DNA from: Candidatus Saccharimonadota bacterium
GTDB taxonomy: Bacteria; Patescibacteriota; Saccharimonadia; Saccharimonadales; UBA4665
Assembly: GCA_028286245.1 (NCBI GenBank)
Contig: JAQBRY010000004.1
Location: 1-64,000, forward strand
Length of the DNA: 64,000 nucleotides
Direction: 5' to 3'
Positions 53,529-61,755 of the stretch are shown piece after piece. The notes beneath the pieces were generated by a model. It did not search any database. It was given only the letters and a program-made list of their open reading frames with translations, and was not told the origin of the DNA. The position numbers were made by a program, and so were the translations under genes. Positions within the stretch are counted from its first letter, which is position 1. Each line of letters starts with the position of its first letter.

Positions 53529-53603
53529 TGGCTGGGATGGAGGGATTCGAACCCCCGAATGCCAGTACCAAAAACTGGTGCCTTACCACTTGGCGACATC
53601 CCA
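53529..53603 (-). tRNA. tRNA-Gln (anticodon TTG)
   Basis: 75 bases with CCA encoded. Acceptor stem TGGGATG/CATCCCA, discriminator G, anticodon stem CCAGT/ACTGG around the loop TTTTGGT with anticodon TTG, and T-arm GGGGGTTCGAATCCCTC. This decodes CAA and probably CAG. Its 3' end is repeated in the neighbouring modules. A standard promoter lies upstream and a hairpin terminator downstream. Confidence 0.95.
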
Positions 53604-53664
53604 TTATGGTTGTGGTAGTGTTCAAAGCGTAATGCTTTGGTGAACTTTGCGAGTTCAAGGGGTG

Positions 53665-53693
53665 ATTATATAGGTTTTAGGGCGGAAATCCAA
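53665..53693 (-). promoter_or_regulatory. promoter of tRNA-Gln
   Basis: TTGGAT (-35, 53688-53693), 17-base spacer, TATAAT (-10, 53665-53670). Transcription would start ~55 bases before the tRNA. Confidence 0.65.
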
Positions 53694-53745
53694 GGCTTGT
53701 GGCGGCAAATACGCTGTCTTTATGCTTATGTAGGGCTTGGCTTGG

Positions 53746-53751
53746 TATACT
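53746..53751 (+). promoter_or_regulatory. -10 box, leaderless start at 53758
   Basis: TTGG-TATACT ends six bases before the ATG at 53758; an in-frame ATG seven codons upstream lies before the box and is excluded. Confidence 0.65.
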
Positions 53752-53757
53752 AGCAGT

Positions 53758-55014
53758 ATGTATCAGGACTTTCAGCGTGCGCGACAAACTAGAGAAAGCC
53801 TGTGGCACAGGCGCCGAAAAACCATTATCACAGTTTTTATTCTTATAATTGTTGGGTTAGTGGCATTGCTTGTACTGCGCGCTAGGCACCAGCCTGCCAA
53901 GCCGGCCGTCAATAATACCACGCCGACGGTAGTAAAATCACCGCCCAAAGCCGATCCCGATATAAGTATGCTGCTTACCGGTGACTGGATAGCCCACGAC
54001 TCCCTCAACGCCGCCGCTAAAAAAGCCGATGGCAGCTATGATTACCTGCCACTGGTTAAGGCCTATCAGCCCCTTTTTAAACAAACGGATATTAAATTCT
54101 GTAATGATTCCATTCTTAACGGCGGCCAGGCACTGGGCATTAGTGGCTACCCTAAATTTAATTCACCCACCGAGTTCGTAACGAGTATGGGACAGCTGGG
54201 TTGTAACCTAGTAAATACGGCTTCTAATCACAGCTTTGACTTTACGCAGGCCAACATCGATGCTTCGGTAGACGCTTGGGCCTCGGTCCCAAACATGTTA
54301 GCCGTGGCCGGCGAGAATAAAACGCAGGCCGAACATGACCAGATCCACTACTTTAGCGAAAAAGGCGTTAAGTTTGCCTTCCTGGCATACACCGCCTATT
54401 CCAATACCACGCCTCAGAACTCTTACGGTGTAAATGTCTATAGCCAGGCGGTAGCGGCAGCGCAAATTAAGGAGGCCCGGACCAACGGTGCCCAGATAGT
54501 GATAGTAAGCATGCGCTGGGGAGTTGAGTACTCACCGACTATTAGCGCAGCTCAGACCACAGCAGCCCAGTTCTTAGCCGATCAGGGGGCTAACCTAGTG
54601 CTTGGGCATGGCCCGCACGTTCTGCAGCCGGTTCAGGAGCTTACTGGCACCAGTGGCAATAAAACGCTGGTGTGGTACAGCTTAGGCAACTTTGTAAACA
54701 CCCAGGAGCCACCCGAGACGCTTTTTAACGGCGTAGCTTTCCTAAAGATTGACCCCAAGACACTCGCCATCACCACCACTGGCTTTGTACCCTTTTATAT
54801 GCACTTTGAATGGACGCCCGCCCAGGCAAAGGCCGATGACACCAATGCTCGCACTGCCGTGCAGATGTACCTGTTAGAAAACACCACACAGCAAATGATC
54901 AACGCCCAACAACTGACAACCACAGTAGAGGCCCAAAAACAGCGCCTAACCACCACCCTAAACGCCCGCGGCCAAAACATCCCCCTCCTAACCTCCACCC
55001 AAATCCTCAAATAA
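53758..55014 (+). CDS. CapA family (PGA_cap) membrane-anchored metallophosphatase-like protein
   Basis: 418 residues. A basic N-terminus leads to one membrane helix (~22-42) and a Pro/Thr linker, then the outer CapA domain: MLLTGDWIAHDSL, LGCNLVNTASNHSFDF, VSMRWGVEYSP, VLGHGPHVLQPVQ and VWYSLGNFV, with the Asp, Asn and His residues that bind metal in the calcineurin-like family. The family takes part in poly-gamma-glutamate export or envelope polymer processing. No CapB/CapC is nearby, so the polymer is unknown. Confidence 0.9.
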   Translation: MYQDFQRARQTRESLWHRRRKTIITVFILIIVGLVALLVLRARHQPAKPAVNNTTPTVVKSPPKADPDISMLLTGDWIAHDSLNAAAKKADGSYDYLPLVKAYQPLFKQTDIKFCNDSILNGGQALGISGYPKFNSPTEFVTSMGQLGCNLVNTASNHSFDFTQANIDASVDAWASVPNMLAVAGENKTQAEHDQIHYFSEKGVKFAFLAYTAYSNTTPQNSYGVNVYSQAVAAAQIKEARTNGAQIVIVSMRWGVEYSPTISAAQTTAAQFLADQGANLVLGHGPHVLQPVQELTGTSGNKTLVWYSLGNFVNTQEPPETLFNGVAFLKIDPKTLAITTTGFVPFYMHFEWTPAQAKADDTNARTAVQMYLLENTTQQMINAQQLTTTVEAQKQRLTTTLNARGQNIPLLTSTQILK

Positions 55015-55110
55015 AGTAAGGCGTTCGACGCGACTGTTCCTATAAAATACGGAAGGTCAGGCTTAGAGCAACCGGACCAGCAAAGCTGGCCCGCGTGAAA
55101 CGCCTTCTTT
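55013..55110. repeat. palindromic structured element between convergent genes
   Basis: The outer stem pairs ~18 bases (AAGGCGTT..ACGCG at 55018-55032 with CGCGTGAAACGCCTT at 55092-55106). Two smaller hairpins lie inside, TTCC/GGAA and CCAGCAAAGCTGG. It starts at the capA-like stop and lies before the convergent VanY-like gene, so it may stop transcription from both sides. Sequence unlike elements 1 and 2. Confidence 0.65.
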
Positions 55111-55138
55111 AATTTACTAAAACAGCTGTCTCTAAAGT

Positions 55139-55903
55139 TTAGTAGTCTTTGCCGCCGGTAACGTCGAAGAACTGCTCAAGGGTATCAACGTGAGTGTTGT
55201 GGAGCTCGGTGGAGAGGTCGGTGCCGACGTAGCGCACATGCCAGGGCTCATATTCGTACCCGGTTATAGCTTGATCATTAATGGTGTAGCGAATAATAAA
55301 GCCAAACTTGTAAGCGTTTGCCGCCAGCCAGGTGCCCTCTGGAGTAGCAGAAAAACATTGTTCTAGTTCGCAGGTTTTACTGGCAGGTTCAATATCTGCG
55401 CCCAACCCCGTCTGGTGTTCGCTGTAGCCCGGCCGAGCGCTCTGCGTGTCGGCCGTGGCTTGGCCTTGACTAGCCACGTAGCCGTTATACAAATTAACCT
55501 GGTAGGTGTATGAGCGGTACCCACTGGAAAGCATCAAGTTGAGCCCCTGCTCTTTAGCGGCTGCAAACATGGCCTCTAGGGCTGTGGCGGTTGCCTGTCG
55601 CACTTGCATACTCTCGTTACCCGGTACGCGTAGCGGGATAGTAGGCACTACTAAATCTGCCGGTACGTAATCTTTAGGTACTAACTGGTGTTGCTTATTT
55701 ACTATCACCCAAATACTGGCCGGATCGGTGCGTGAAAACTCAGACTTGTTAAAGCTAGTGGCCGGTTTGGCTGCGGTAGGCGCCGGCTTGGGTGTATTAG
55801 TTGAAGCGGTTGGTGCCTCGGCTGGCTGAGCGAGCAGAAGCATTGCTGCAACGACTAAAATGACAATCAGCGCTAAGGACAGAAGGAGCTTGTGTTTCTT
55901 CAT
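55139..55903 (-). CDS. VanY-like D-Ala-D-Ala carboxypeptidase (peptidase M15B)
   Basis: 254 residues from the ATG at 55903, chosen because TATACT at 55911-55916 leaves seven bases. A signal anchor (LLLSLALIVILVVAAMLLL) and Ala/Pro/Thr linker precede the enzyme domain: SSGYRSYTYQ (substrate Arg), SEHQTGLGADI (zinc His and Asp) and YEPWHVRYVG (catalytic Glu area and zinc His). Acts outside the membrane, removing terminal D-Ala from peptidoglycan stems of its own or of a host cell. Confidence 0.92.
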   Translation of the reverse strand: MKKHKLLLSLALIVILVVAAMLLLAQPAEAPTASTNTPKPAPTAAKPATSFNKSEFSRTDPASIWVIVNKQHQLVPKDYVPADLVVPTIPLRVPGNESMQVRQATATALEAMFAAAKEQGLNLMLSSGYRSYTYQVNLYNGYVASQGQATADTQSARPGYSEHQTGLGADIEPASKTCELEQCFSATPEGTWLAANAYKFGFIIRYTINDQAITGYEYEPWHVRYVGTDLSTELHNTHVDTLEQFFDVTGGKDY

Positions 55904-55910
55904 TACCATT

Positions 55911-55916
55911 AGTATA
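55911..55916 (-). promoter_or_regulatory. -10 box of the VanY-like gene
   Basis: TATACT, seven bases before the chosen ATG at 55903 and one base from the alternative ATG at 55909. Confidence 0.55.
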
Positions 55917-55978
55917 GCCGATTTTAGATAATCTGTGGCGCTCGATGGCAAATTTTGGTACAGTCATAGTAATTATTT

Positions 55979-56917
55979 ATGTCTACAGATCTAGCGAACA
56001 ATCCAGTTGATTACATTGTGCCAATTAATATTAATGGGCTTAAAGGGCGCATGCTTAAATTACCGGCCCCCAAAGGCCGTAGTCGCGAAATCTTGTTTTT
56101 ATACGGCAGTCACTCTAGCTTAGAGCGCATGTTTACGCTGGCCGAAGAGCTTAATGCCTACGGTGCAGTTACCATGCCGGACTGGCCTGGTTTTGGTGGT
56201 ATGGACAGTCTATTTAAAGTTGGAGCTAAGCCCACCATTGATAATATGGCAGATTATTTAGCTACCTTTGTAAAAATGAGCTATCGCCGCCGCCGATTTA
56301 CTATTGTGGGCATGTCGTATGGATTTGCCGTGGCTACCCGCATGCTGCAAAAATATCCGGAAATTGCTGCCAAGGTAGATTTTATTGCCAGCGTGGTCGG
56401 TTTTGCCCACAAAGATGATTTTCATGTCAATAAGCGCACGCTGATTGCGTTTAAAGTGGGCACCGGTGTTCTTAAGCACCGTATCCCGAGCATGATTGCC
56501 AGAGTAGTTATTAACGGCCTCACCGTCGATGCAACCTATAGCTTGATGGCCAACAGGCATAGCAAAATGAAGGGTGCCTCCCGCGAAGAGCGCCGCACAC
56601 GCATAGAATTCGAAAAGATTTTGTGGCGTATAAACGATCTGCGGACTTATTTTTATACGGGATCAACTATGTTTACAATTGACCTCTGTAATTCGGAAGG
56701 CAATGCGCAGGTCAAGGTACCGGTGTACCACGTAGCAGTTAATAATGATCAGTTCTTTAATAATCAGCTTGTTGAACAGCATCTGGCGGTTATCTACTCA
56801 AAAGTGAACATGCTCCATGTAACGCTCACCGCCCACATGCCAACAATTGTTGCCACCGCTGCAGAAGTTGCCCCCTTTATTCCCAAGGAACTGCGTAAAG
56901 CACTGGCTGCAAAATAA
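55979..56917 (+). CDS. alpha/beta-hydrolase
   Basis: 312 residues. EILFLYGSHSSLERMFTLAEEL provides the oxyanion-type region, AVTMPDWPGFGGMDS the following strand, and VGMSYGFAVATR the nucleophile elbow with Ser113 (GxSxG). A His late in the chain (LTAHMPTI) fits the catalytic position. No signal peptide, so cytoplasmic or membrane-associated. Substrate unknown. It lies 30 bases before the first GT4 gene, which has its own promoter. Confidence 0.8.
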   Translation: MSTDLANNPVDYIVPININGLKGRMLKLPAPKGRSREILFLYGSHSSLERMFTLAEELNAYGAVTMPDWPGFGGMDSLFKVGAKPTIDNMADYLATFVKMSYRRRRFTIVGMSYGFAVATRMLQKYPEIAAKVDFIASVVGFAHKDDFHVNKRTLIAFKVGTGVLKHRIPSMIARVVINGLTVDATYSLMANRHSKMKGASREERRTRIEFEKILWRINDLRTYFYTGSTMFTIDLCNSEGNAQVKVPVYHVAVNNDQFFNNQLVEQHLAVIYSKVNMLHVTLTAHMPTIVATAAEVAPFIPKELRKALAAK

Positions 56918-56935
56918 TACGCTCAATAAGAATGG

Positions 56936-56941
56936 TATACT
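56936..56941 (+). promoter_or_regulatory. extended -10 box, leaderless start at 56948
   Basis: TGG-TATACT ends six bases before the ATG of the first GT4 gene. Confidence 0.65.
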
Positions 56942-56947
56942 GGCTCT

Positions 56948-58075
56948 ATGAAAATCGGCATTATTTGTCCGTACAACATCCTTAAGGGTGGCGGGGTCCA
57001 AGAACACGTCAAAGCACTTAAGGCGGAACTTGATAAGCGTGGCCACACGGCCATAATTATTACGCCTATGCCCCGGGACAGCGAAGTCGGCCCCATGCCA
57101 GGGGTGATATTTGTAGGTACTTCTACCGACTTCCGTTCGCCAATGCATACCAGCGTCCAAATTTCTGCCACAGCTGCCTCGGCTACCATCGACCGGGTGC
57201 TTGAGCAGGAGCAGTTCGATATCCTACATTTTCATGAGCCATGGATTCCGGTTATTAGCCGTCAAATTTTGCAGCGCTCTAAGGCTATTAATATTGCCAC
57301 CTTCCATGCCAAGGTACCCGAAACACTTATGAGCCGCACGGTGATCCGGGTGGTCACGCCCTACACCAAATCTGTGCTTAAGTATTTTCATCAATTTACG
57401 GCCGTATCCGAGTCGGCACTTGAATACGCCAGCAGCCTTACCGACGAACCTTTCGAAATTATTCCCAACGGCATCGACCTTAAGGCCTACAAGGTGGCCA
57501 AACATAGTAAATCCGCCAAACATCCTAAAAAGATTCTGTATATTGGCCGCCTGGAGCGCCGAAAAGGCGTGAACTATCTGTTAAAGGCCTTTGAGCTGCT
57601 GCAAAAAGATAACCCGGACGTGTCCTTGGTGATTGCCGGTGCCGGGCCGGACCGTGAAAAATTGGAGTTGCTCAGCGAAGATCTGGAGCTTAAGAACGTT
57701 GAATTTCTAGGCTATATTAGCGACCAAGAAAAGCACAAATTGCTGAGTGAAGCAGATTTGTTCTGCTCGCCAGCAGTGTATGGCGAGAGCTTTGGCATTG
57801 TCCTGCTCGAGGCGATGGCTACCGGGTTAGTTGCGGTTGCAGGCAATAATTCCGGGTACGCCGACCTGATGCAAGGCGTGGGCGCCTTATCAATCGTAAA
57901 TCCTAAAGACTCTATGGAGTTTGCCCGCCGCCTCGAGTCGCTATTATACGAAGAGACGCTGCGTGCCCTCTGGCGTGAATGGGCCAAAGACTATGTGCCG
58001 CAGTTTAGTTACGAGCGCATCGTTGACAAGTACGAGACGCTTTACCGGCAGGTCCTCGCCCGCAATGGCAAATAA
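56948..58075 (+). CDS. GT4-family glycosyltransferase (1)
   Basis: 375 residues, GT-B fold. ICPYNILKGGGVQEHVKAL opens the acceptor domain; HFHEPWIPVISRQIL follows; ILYIGRLERRKGVNYLLKAF starts the donor domain; FCSPAVYGESFGIVLLEAMATG has the Glu pair binding the nucleotide sugar. It resembles PimA/PimB and WaaG-like enzymes that glycosylate lipids. The next gene overlaps by 11 bases and encodes a related enzyme, so two sugars are probably added in sequence to one lipid. Confidence 0.93.
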   Translation: MKIGIICPYNILKGGGVQEHVKALKAELDKRGHTAIIITPMPRDSEVGPMPGVIFVGTSTDFRSPMHTSVQISATAASATIDRVLEQEQFDILHFHEPWIPVISRQILQRSKAINIATFHAKVPETLMSRTVIRVVTPYTKSVLKYFHQFTAVSESALEYASSLTDEPFEIIPNGIDLKAYKVAKHSKSAKHPKKILYIGRLERRKGVNYLLKAFELLQKDNPDVSLVIAGAGPDREKLELLSEDLELKNVEFLGYISDQEKHKLLSEADLFCSPAVYGESFGIVLLEAMATGLVAVAGNNSGYADLMQGVGALSIVNPKDSMEFARRLESLLYEETLRALWREWAKDYVPQFSYERIVDKYETLYRQVLARNGK

Positions 58076-59210
58076 TCCCTCACTCAAAATTGCCCTCGTT
58101 CTCGATGACTCCCTCGATAAAACCGGTGGCGTCCAGGAATATATATTGAGCATTGGCGAGTGGCTGGCAGGCCAAGGCCATGACGTGCACTACTTGGTAG
58201 GCGCTACCACACGCACCGATATCCCCAACGTGCACAGCCTGAGCAAAAATATTGGCGTCCGGTTTAATGGCAATCGTATGTCGATTCCCCTGCCTACCCC
58301 TAAGCGGCGCATAAAAGCGCTGCTTGAGCATGAACAATATGATGTACTGCACGTACAAACCCCCTACAGCCCGTGGCTGGCCCATCGCTTAATTGTAGCC
58401 GCACCGCCCAGTACCGCCGTGGTGGGAACATTCCATATTGTGGCCTATTCTAAACTCGTGACGCTTGCTACCAAAGCCCTTGCCTTCTGGACTCGTAAGA
58501 GTGTTAAGCGGTTTGATCAAATGATGAGCGTGTCGACGGCTGCCGTTACCTATGCCAAACAAACCTATGGTATTAGGAGCGTGGTGGTGCCCAATGCCAT
58601 AGATTATTATCGTTTTCACCAGGCGGCACCCTCCGTTAAGGCAAAGGAACTACGCATTATTTTTCTGGGACGACTGGTAGAGCGAAAAGGCTGCCAATAC
58701 CTACTGCAAGCTATCCAAAAATTACAGTCAGTACCCGGACTGCCACTCTATAAAGTGATTGTTGGTGGCAAGGGTCCACTTGACGGAACGTTAAAGGCCT
58801 ACGTCGGTTCGAATCATTTAGAAGACAAGGTTTCATTTGTGGGCTATGTGAGTGAGGATGAAAAGCCGAGTTTTTATGCCAGTGCCGATCTTTCGGTCTT
58901 TCCGAGCACCGGTGGCGAGAGCTTTGGCATTGTGCTCGTAGAGGCGATGGCCAGTGGCAGGAGCGTAGTACTGGCAGGCAAGAACAGTGGTTACAGTACG
59001 GTTATGGAGCCCCAGCCGGAACTACTCTTTGACGCCAAGGATAGCCAGCAGCTTGCCAACAAACTGGCCGCATTACTGCTTGATGCGGGCCGACGCCAGA
59101 GCTTAGCCAGTTGGGGCATGGAATACAGCCGTGGCTTTGACGTGGACCAGATTGGTAAGCGGATTGTGCTTGAATACGAACAGGCATTGCGTAAACGCCG
59201 CAAGTTATAG
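58065..59210 (+). CDS. GT4-family glycosyltransferase (2)
   Basis: 381 residues from the ATG at 58065, inside the end of the first GT4 gene. Longer frames upstream only read its coding sequence out of frame. LVLDDSLDKTGGVQEYILSI, VLHVQTPYSPWLAHRL, IIFLGRLVERKGCQYLLQAI and FPSTGGESFGIVLVEAMASG are the GT-B landmarks, paralogous to the preceding enzyme. Translational coupling and paralogy suggest a recent or functional pairing, as in two-step mannosyl or glucosyl lipid synthesis. Confidence 0.92.
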   Translation: MANNPSLKIALVLDDSLDKTGGVQEYILSIGEWLAGQGHDVHYLVGATTRTDIPNVHSLSKNIGVRFNGNRMSIPLPTPKRRIKALLEHEQYDVLHVQTPYSPWLAHRLIVAAPPSTAVVGTFHIVAYSKLVTLATKALAFWTRKSVKRFDQMMSVSTAAVTYAKQTYGIRSVVVPNAIDYYRFHQAAPSVKAKELRIIFLGRLVERKGCQYLLQAIQKLQSVPGLPLYKVIVGGKGPLDGTLKAYVGSNHLEDKVSFVGYVSEDEKPSFYASADLSVFPSTGGESFGIVLVEAMASGRSVVLAGKNSGYSTVMEPQPELLFDAKDSQQLANKLAALLLDAGRRQSLASWGMEYSRGFDVDQIGKRIVLEYEQALRKRRKL

Positions 59211-59223
59211 ATAATAAAGCATT

Positions 59224-60348
59224 ATGCGCATCTTTCGACACTCTGATAGCCCCGACAGCCAAGAAATTAGCCAGGTCGAAGTTACTATTTCTGTGAGGAC
59301 GTATGTAAAGGTTGCCCTATTAGTAGTGACCACCATCGCACTGATAGCTGCTTTTCGTAAGGCCACTCATGCGCTGCTATTACTATTTACGGCATTTTTC
59401 CTAGCCCTAGCCTTAAATGCCCCCGTCAGCTGGGTGGCAAGGCATTTGCCTGGCAAGCGTAAGGGTAGCCGCTCGCTGGCGACTAGCCTGTCGTACTTGA
59501 TAGTCATCTTTATTTTAGGAGCCTTTTTAGCCAGTCTTATCCCGCCGCTCGTCAAGCAGACGCACAGTCTTATTGGGGCGGCGCCCACCCTAGTAAAAGA
59601 CTTTAAGAGCCAGGATAGCCAAACTGGAAAAATAATCCGTCGCTACAACCTAGGAAAACAGGTTAACGAATTCTCCAGTCAGTTATCCGATCGGCTCAAA
59701 GGTCTTGGCAGCAGCGCCTTTTCTACTGTCCAAAAAGTGGGCAGCAGTGCCTTTTCGCTAGTAACGATTCTGGTGCTAACGTTTATGATGCTGGTTGAGG
59801 GGCCCGAGTGGCTCGCACAAGTAAAGAAGGTGACGCCGCGTAGGCATCACGAGCGCGTAAAGCGTGTTTCGTACGACATGTACCGCGTGGTAAAAGGTTA
59901 TGTAAATGGCCAGGTAATACTAGCTGCCATCGCTTCTGTCGCTATCGCTCCGGTGCTGTTTATATTAAACGTTAGCTACCCAATTGCGCTCATTTTTGTG
60001 ATATTCATCTGCGGCCTTATACCGATGGTCGGGCACACTATTGGCGCCGTAATTGTGTCGTCAGTTGCGCTTTTTACCTCTACAACGGCCGGCATTATTG
60101 TGCTCTGCTACTACATTTTGTATCAGCAACTCGAAAATATCCTGGTACAGCCACGCATCCAGGCCAACTCTACTAACATGTCGCCGCTGCTGGTTTTTGC
60201 CTCTGTTGTTGTAGGCGTGAGCTTTGGCGGACTGCTTGGCGGACTGGTTTCTATTCCGGTTGCCGGTTGTATGCGCGTGATTATCCTAGAGTATTTAGAG
60301 AGCCGGAATATCATTGATACCAAAACCGTCGAACAGGCGATTGACTAG
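59224..60348 (+). CDS. AI-2E family (PerM) transporter
   Basis: 374 residues, eight membrane helices in the typical layout: two helices, a long amphipathic region (~residues 100-170, with LVKDFKSQDSQTGKIIRRY and SSAFSTVQKVGSSAFS repeats), then the rest. The signature YLYQQLENILVQPRI appears as YYILYQQLENILVQPRI near residue 300. Members export signals or ions; actual substrates vary. It follows the GT4 pair by 13 bases and ends directly against the convergent cysS. Confidence 0.9.
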   Translation: MRIFRHSDSPDSQEISQVEVTISVRTYVKVALLVVTTIALIAAFRKATHALLLLFTAFFLALALNAPVSWVARHLPGKRKGSRSLATSLSYLIVIFILGAFLASLIPPLVKQTHSLIGAAPTLVKDFKSQDSQTGKIIRRYNLGKQVNEFSSQLSDRLKGLGSSAFSTVQKVGSSAFSLVTILVLTFMMLVEGPEWLAQVKKVTPRRHHERVKRVSYDMYRVVKGYVNGQVILAAIASVAIAPVLFILNVSYPIALIFVIFICGLIPMVGHTIGAVIVSSVALFTSTTAGIIVLCYYILYQQLENILVQPRIQANSTNMSPLLVFASVVVGVSFGGLLGGLVSIPVAGCMRVIILEYLESRNIIDTKTVEQAID

Positions 60349-61755
60349 CTAAATTCGGTACCAGATTTGTCCGTCACTAGTATCGTTTACGCCAATGCCA
60401 CGCTTGAGTAAGTGATCGCGCAGTAGGTCGGAGGCTTCCCAGTCTTTATTGGCGCGAGCAATGCTTCGCTCTTGGAAGATGGTTAACTGCTCTTCGTCTA
60501 GGTCACCTTGGGCGAGCAAGTTAATACCGAGAGCATGGTCTAGGAAGTTCAGGAAGTCTTTATAGACCGATTGCGAGCCGTGATCGAGCTGTTTGGTCTC
60601 CATGGTCGAAAATAGATCGTCTACCAGGCTCAGGGCTTGTGGAGTGCTCAGGTCGTTCGTGAGTTGCTCGGTAATGTTGGTGGTGGCGTCCACAATAGTA
60701 TCGGTGAGTGATTCACCCTCTTCGCGTTGCGACTGCCAATACAGGGCTGCCACGGCCTGCCAGTGCTTAAGGCGATTGTGGGCGGCCTCCAGACTCTCCC
60801 AGCTAAAGCGTGACTGACTGCGGTAGTGCGACTCCAGAATGTGTAATCGCACGGCTTGCACGGGCACACCTTTGTCAATAATTTCTTGCAAACGAATGCC
60901 ATTACCCAGGCTCTTGGAGATTTTTTCGCCGTTTACCGTGACGTGATTGCTGTGGAGCCAGTAGTTTGCAAAGCGCTTGCCGGTAGCGGCCTCGCTTTGG
61001 GCAATTTCGTTGGTGTGATGCACCGTAATGTGATCAATACCCCCGGTGTGGATATCGAGTGTTTCGCCGAGGTACTTCATGCTCATAGCCGAACATTCAA
61101 TGTGCCAGCCAGGAAAGCCTTTGCCCCACGGGCTGTCCCATTCCATGTCACGCGAGGCGTTTTTGGGTGAAAACTTCCAGAGTGCAAAGTCGGAGGCCTG
61201 ACGTTTTTGCGTGTTTACCTGTACCCGGCCGCTGGCCTGCTGTTCGTCCAAATCCAGTCGAGCAAAGCTGGCATAGCCCGCAAATTTAGAGGTGTCGTAG
61301 TACACGCCGTCATCAATAGTATAAGTGTAGCCCTTTGACTCAAGGGTTTGTACCAGCGCTATCTGCTCCGCAATATGGTCGGTTGCCTTAGTAATATGAT
61401 CCGGGTGCGAGATAGTAAGCAGCTCCATGCAGGCCATAAAATCATCAGTGTAAAATTCGGCAACCTCCCAAGCGGTTTTGCCCTCGCGTCGGGCACCCTT
61501 TTCCAACTTGTCTTCGCCCTCATCGCCGTCACTAACCAGGTGGCCGACATCGGTAATATTCATGACCCAGTTGGGCGCTAGACCGTCGAGCCGCAGCGTC
61601 CGAATGAGCGTATCCATGCGCACGTAGGTATACCAGTGGCCAATATGGGCATAGTCATACACGGTAGGACCGCAGGTGTACACGCTAACGGTGCCGGGGT
61701 TTATGGGCTGGAGAGTATCAGTTTGTCGAGTAAGCGTATTGTATAGTTTCATCAC
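60349..61755 (-). CDS. cysS: cysteinyl-tRNA synthetase
   Basis: Class I synthetase, 468 residues. [20 protein letters not shown] holds the first zinc Cys and the HIGH-type motif (HIGH as AHIGH). [34 protein letters not shown] (in parts [16 protein letters not shown]) has the other zinc ligands; EKISKSLGN is the KMSKS loop. The ATG overlaps the end of the nrnA-like gene by 38 bases, so the genes are coupled. Confidence 0.97.
   Translation of the reverse strand: MMKLYNTLTRQTDTLQPINPGTVSVYTCGPTVYDYAHIGHWYTYVRMDTLIRTLRLDGLAPNWVMNITDVGHLVSDGDEGEDKLEKGARREGKTAWEVAEFYTDDFMACMELLTISHPDHITKATDHIAEQIALVQTLESKGYTYTIDDGVYYDTSKFAGYASFARLDLDEQQASGRVQVNTQKRQASDFALWKFSPKNASRDMEWDSPWGKGFPGWHIECSAMSMKYLGETLDIHTGGIDHITVHHTNEIAQSEAATGKRFANYWLHSNHVTVNGEKISKSLGNGIRLQEIIDKGVPVQAVRLHILESHYRSQSRFSWESLEAAHNRLKHWQAVAALYWQSQREEGESLTDTIVDATTNITEQLTNDLSTPQALSLVDDLFSTMETKQLDHGSQSVYKDFLNFLDHALGINLLAQGDLDEEQLTIFQERSIARANKDWEASDLLRDHLLKRGIGVNDTSDGQIWYRI

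Noticed and set aside
53370-53618. Plus-strand open frame of 82 codons over the tRNA-Gln gene
   Set aside because: Its end (GWRDSNPRMPVPKTGALPLGDIP type) is the well-known false translation of a tRNA antisense strand; the tRNA and repeat module explain this stretch.
53797-53845. Integron with IntI and attC sites at the tRNA-Gln locus
   Set aside because: No tyrosine recombinase is present in the window and the palindromes lack the canonical attC core sites, so only a loose analogy is kept.
44144-55903. Vancomycin resistance gene cluster (VanX-like, VanY-like, OmpR two-component system)
   Set aside because: The genes are scattered over more than 40 kb, there is no VanH/VanA ligase pair, and the VanX-like gene is coupled to a racemase fusion instead.
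57921-58064. Longer N-terminus for the second GT4 enzyme
   Set aside because: These codons read the end of the first GT4 gene out of frame; the ATG at 58065 begins directly before the conserved LVLDDSLDKTGGVQE core.
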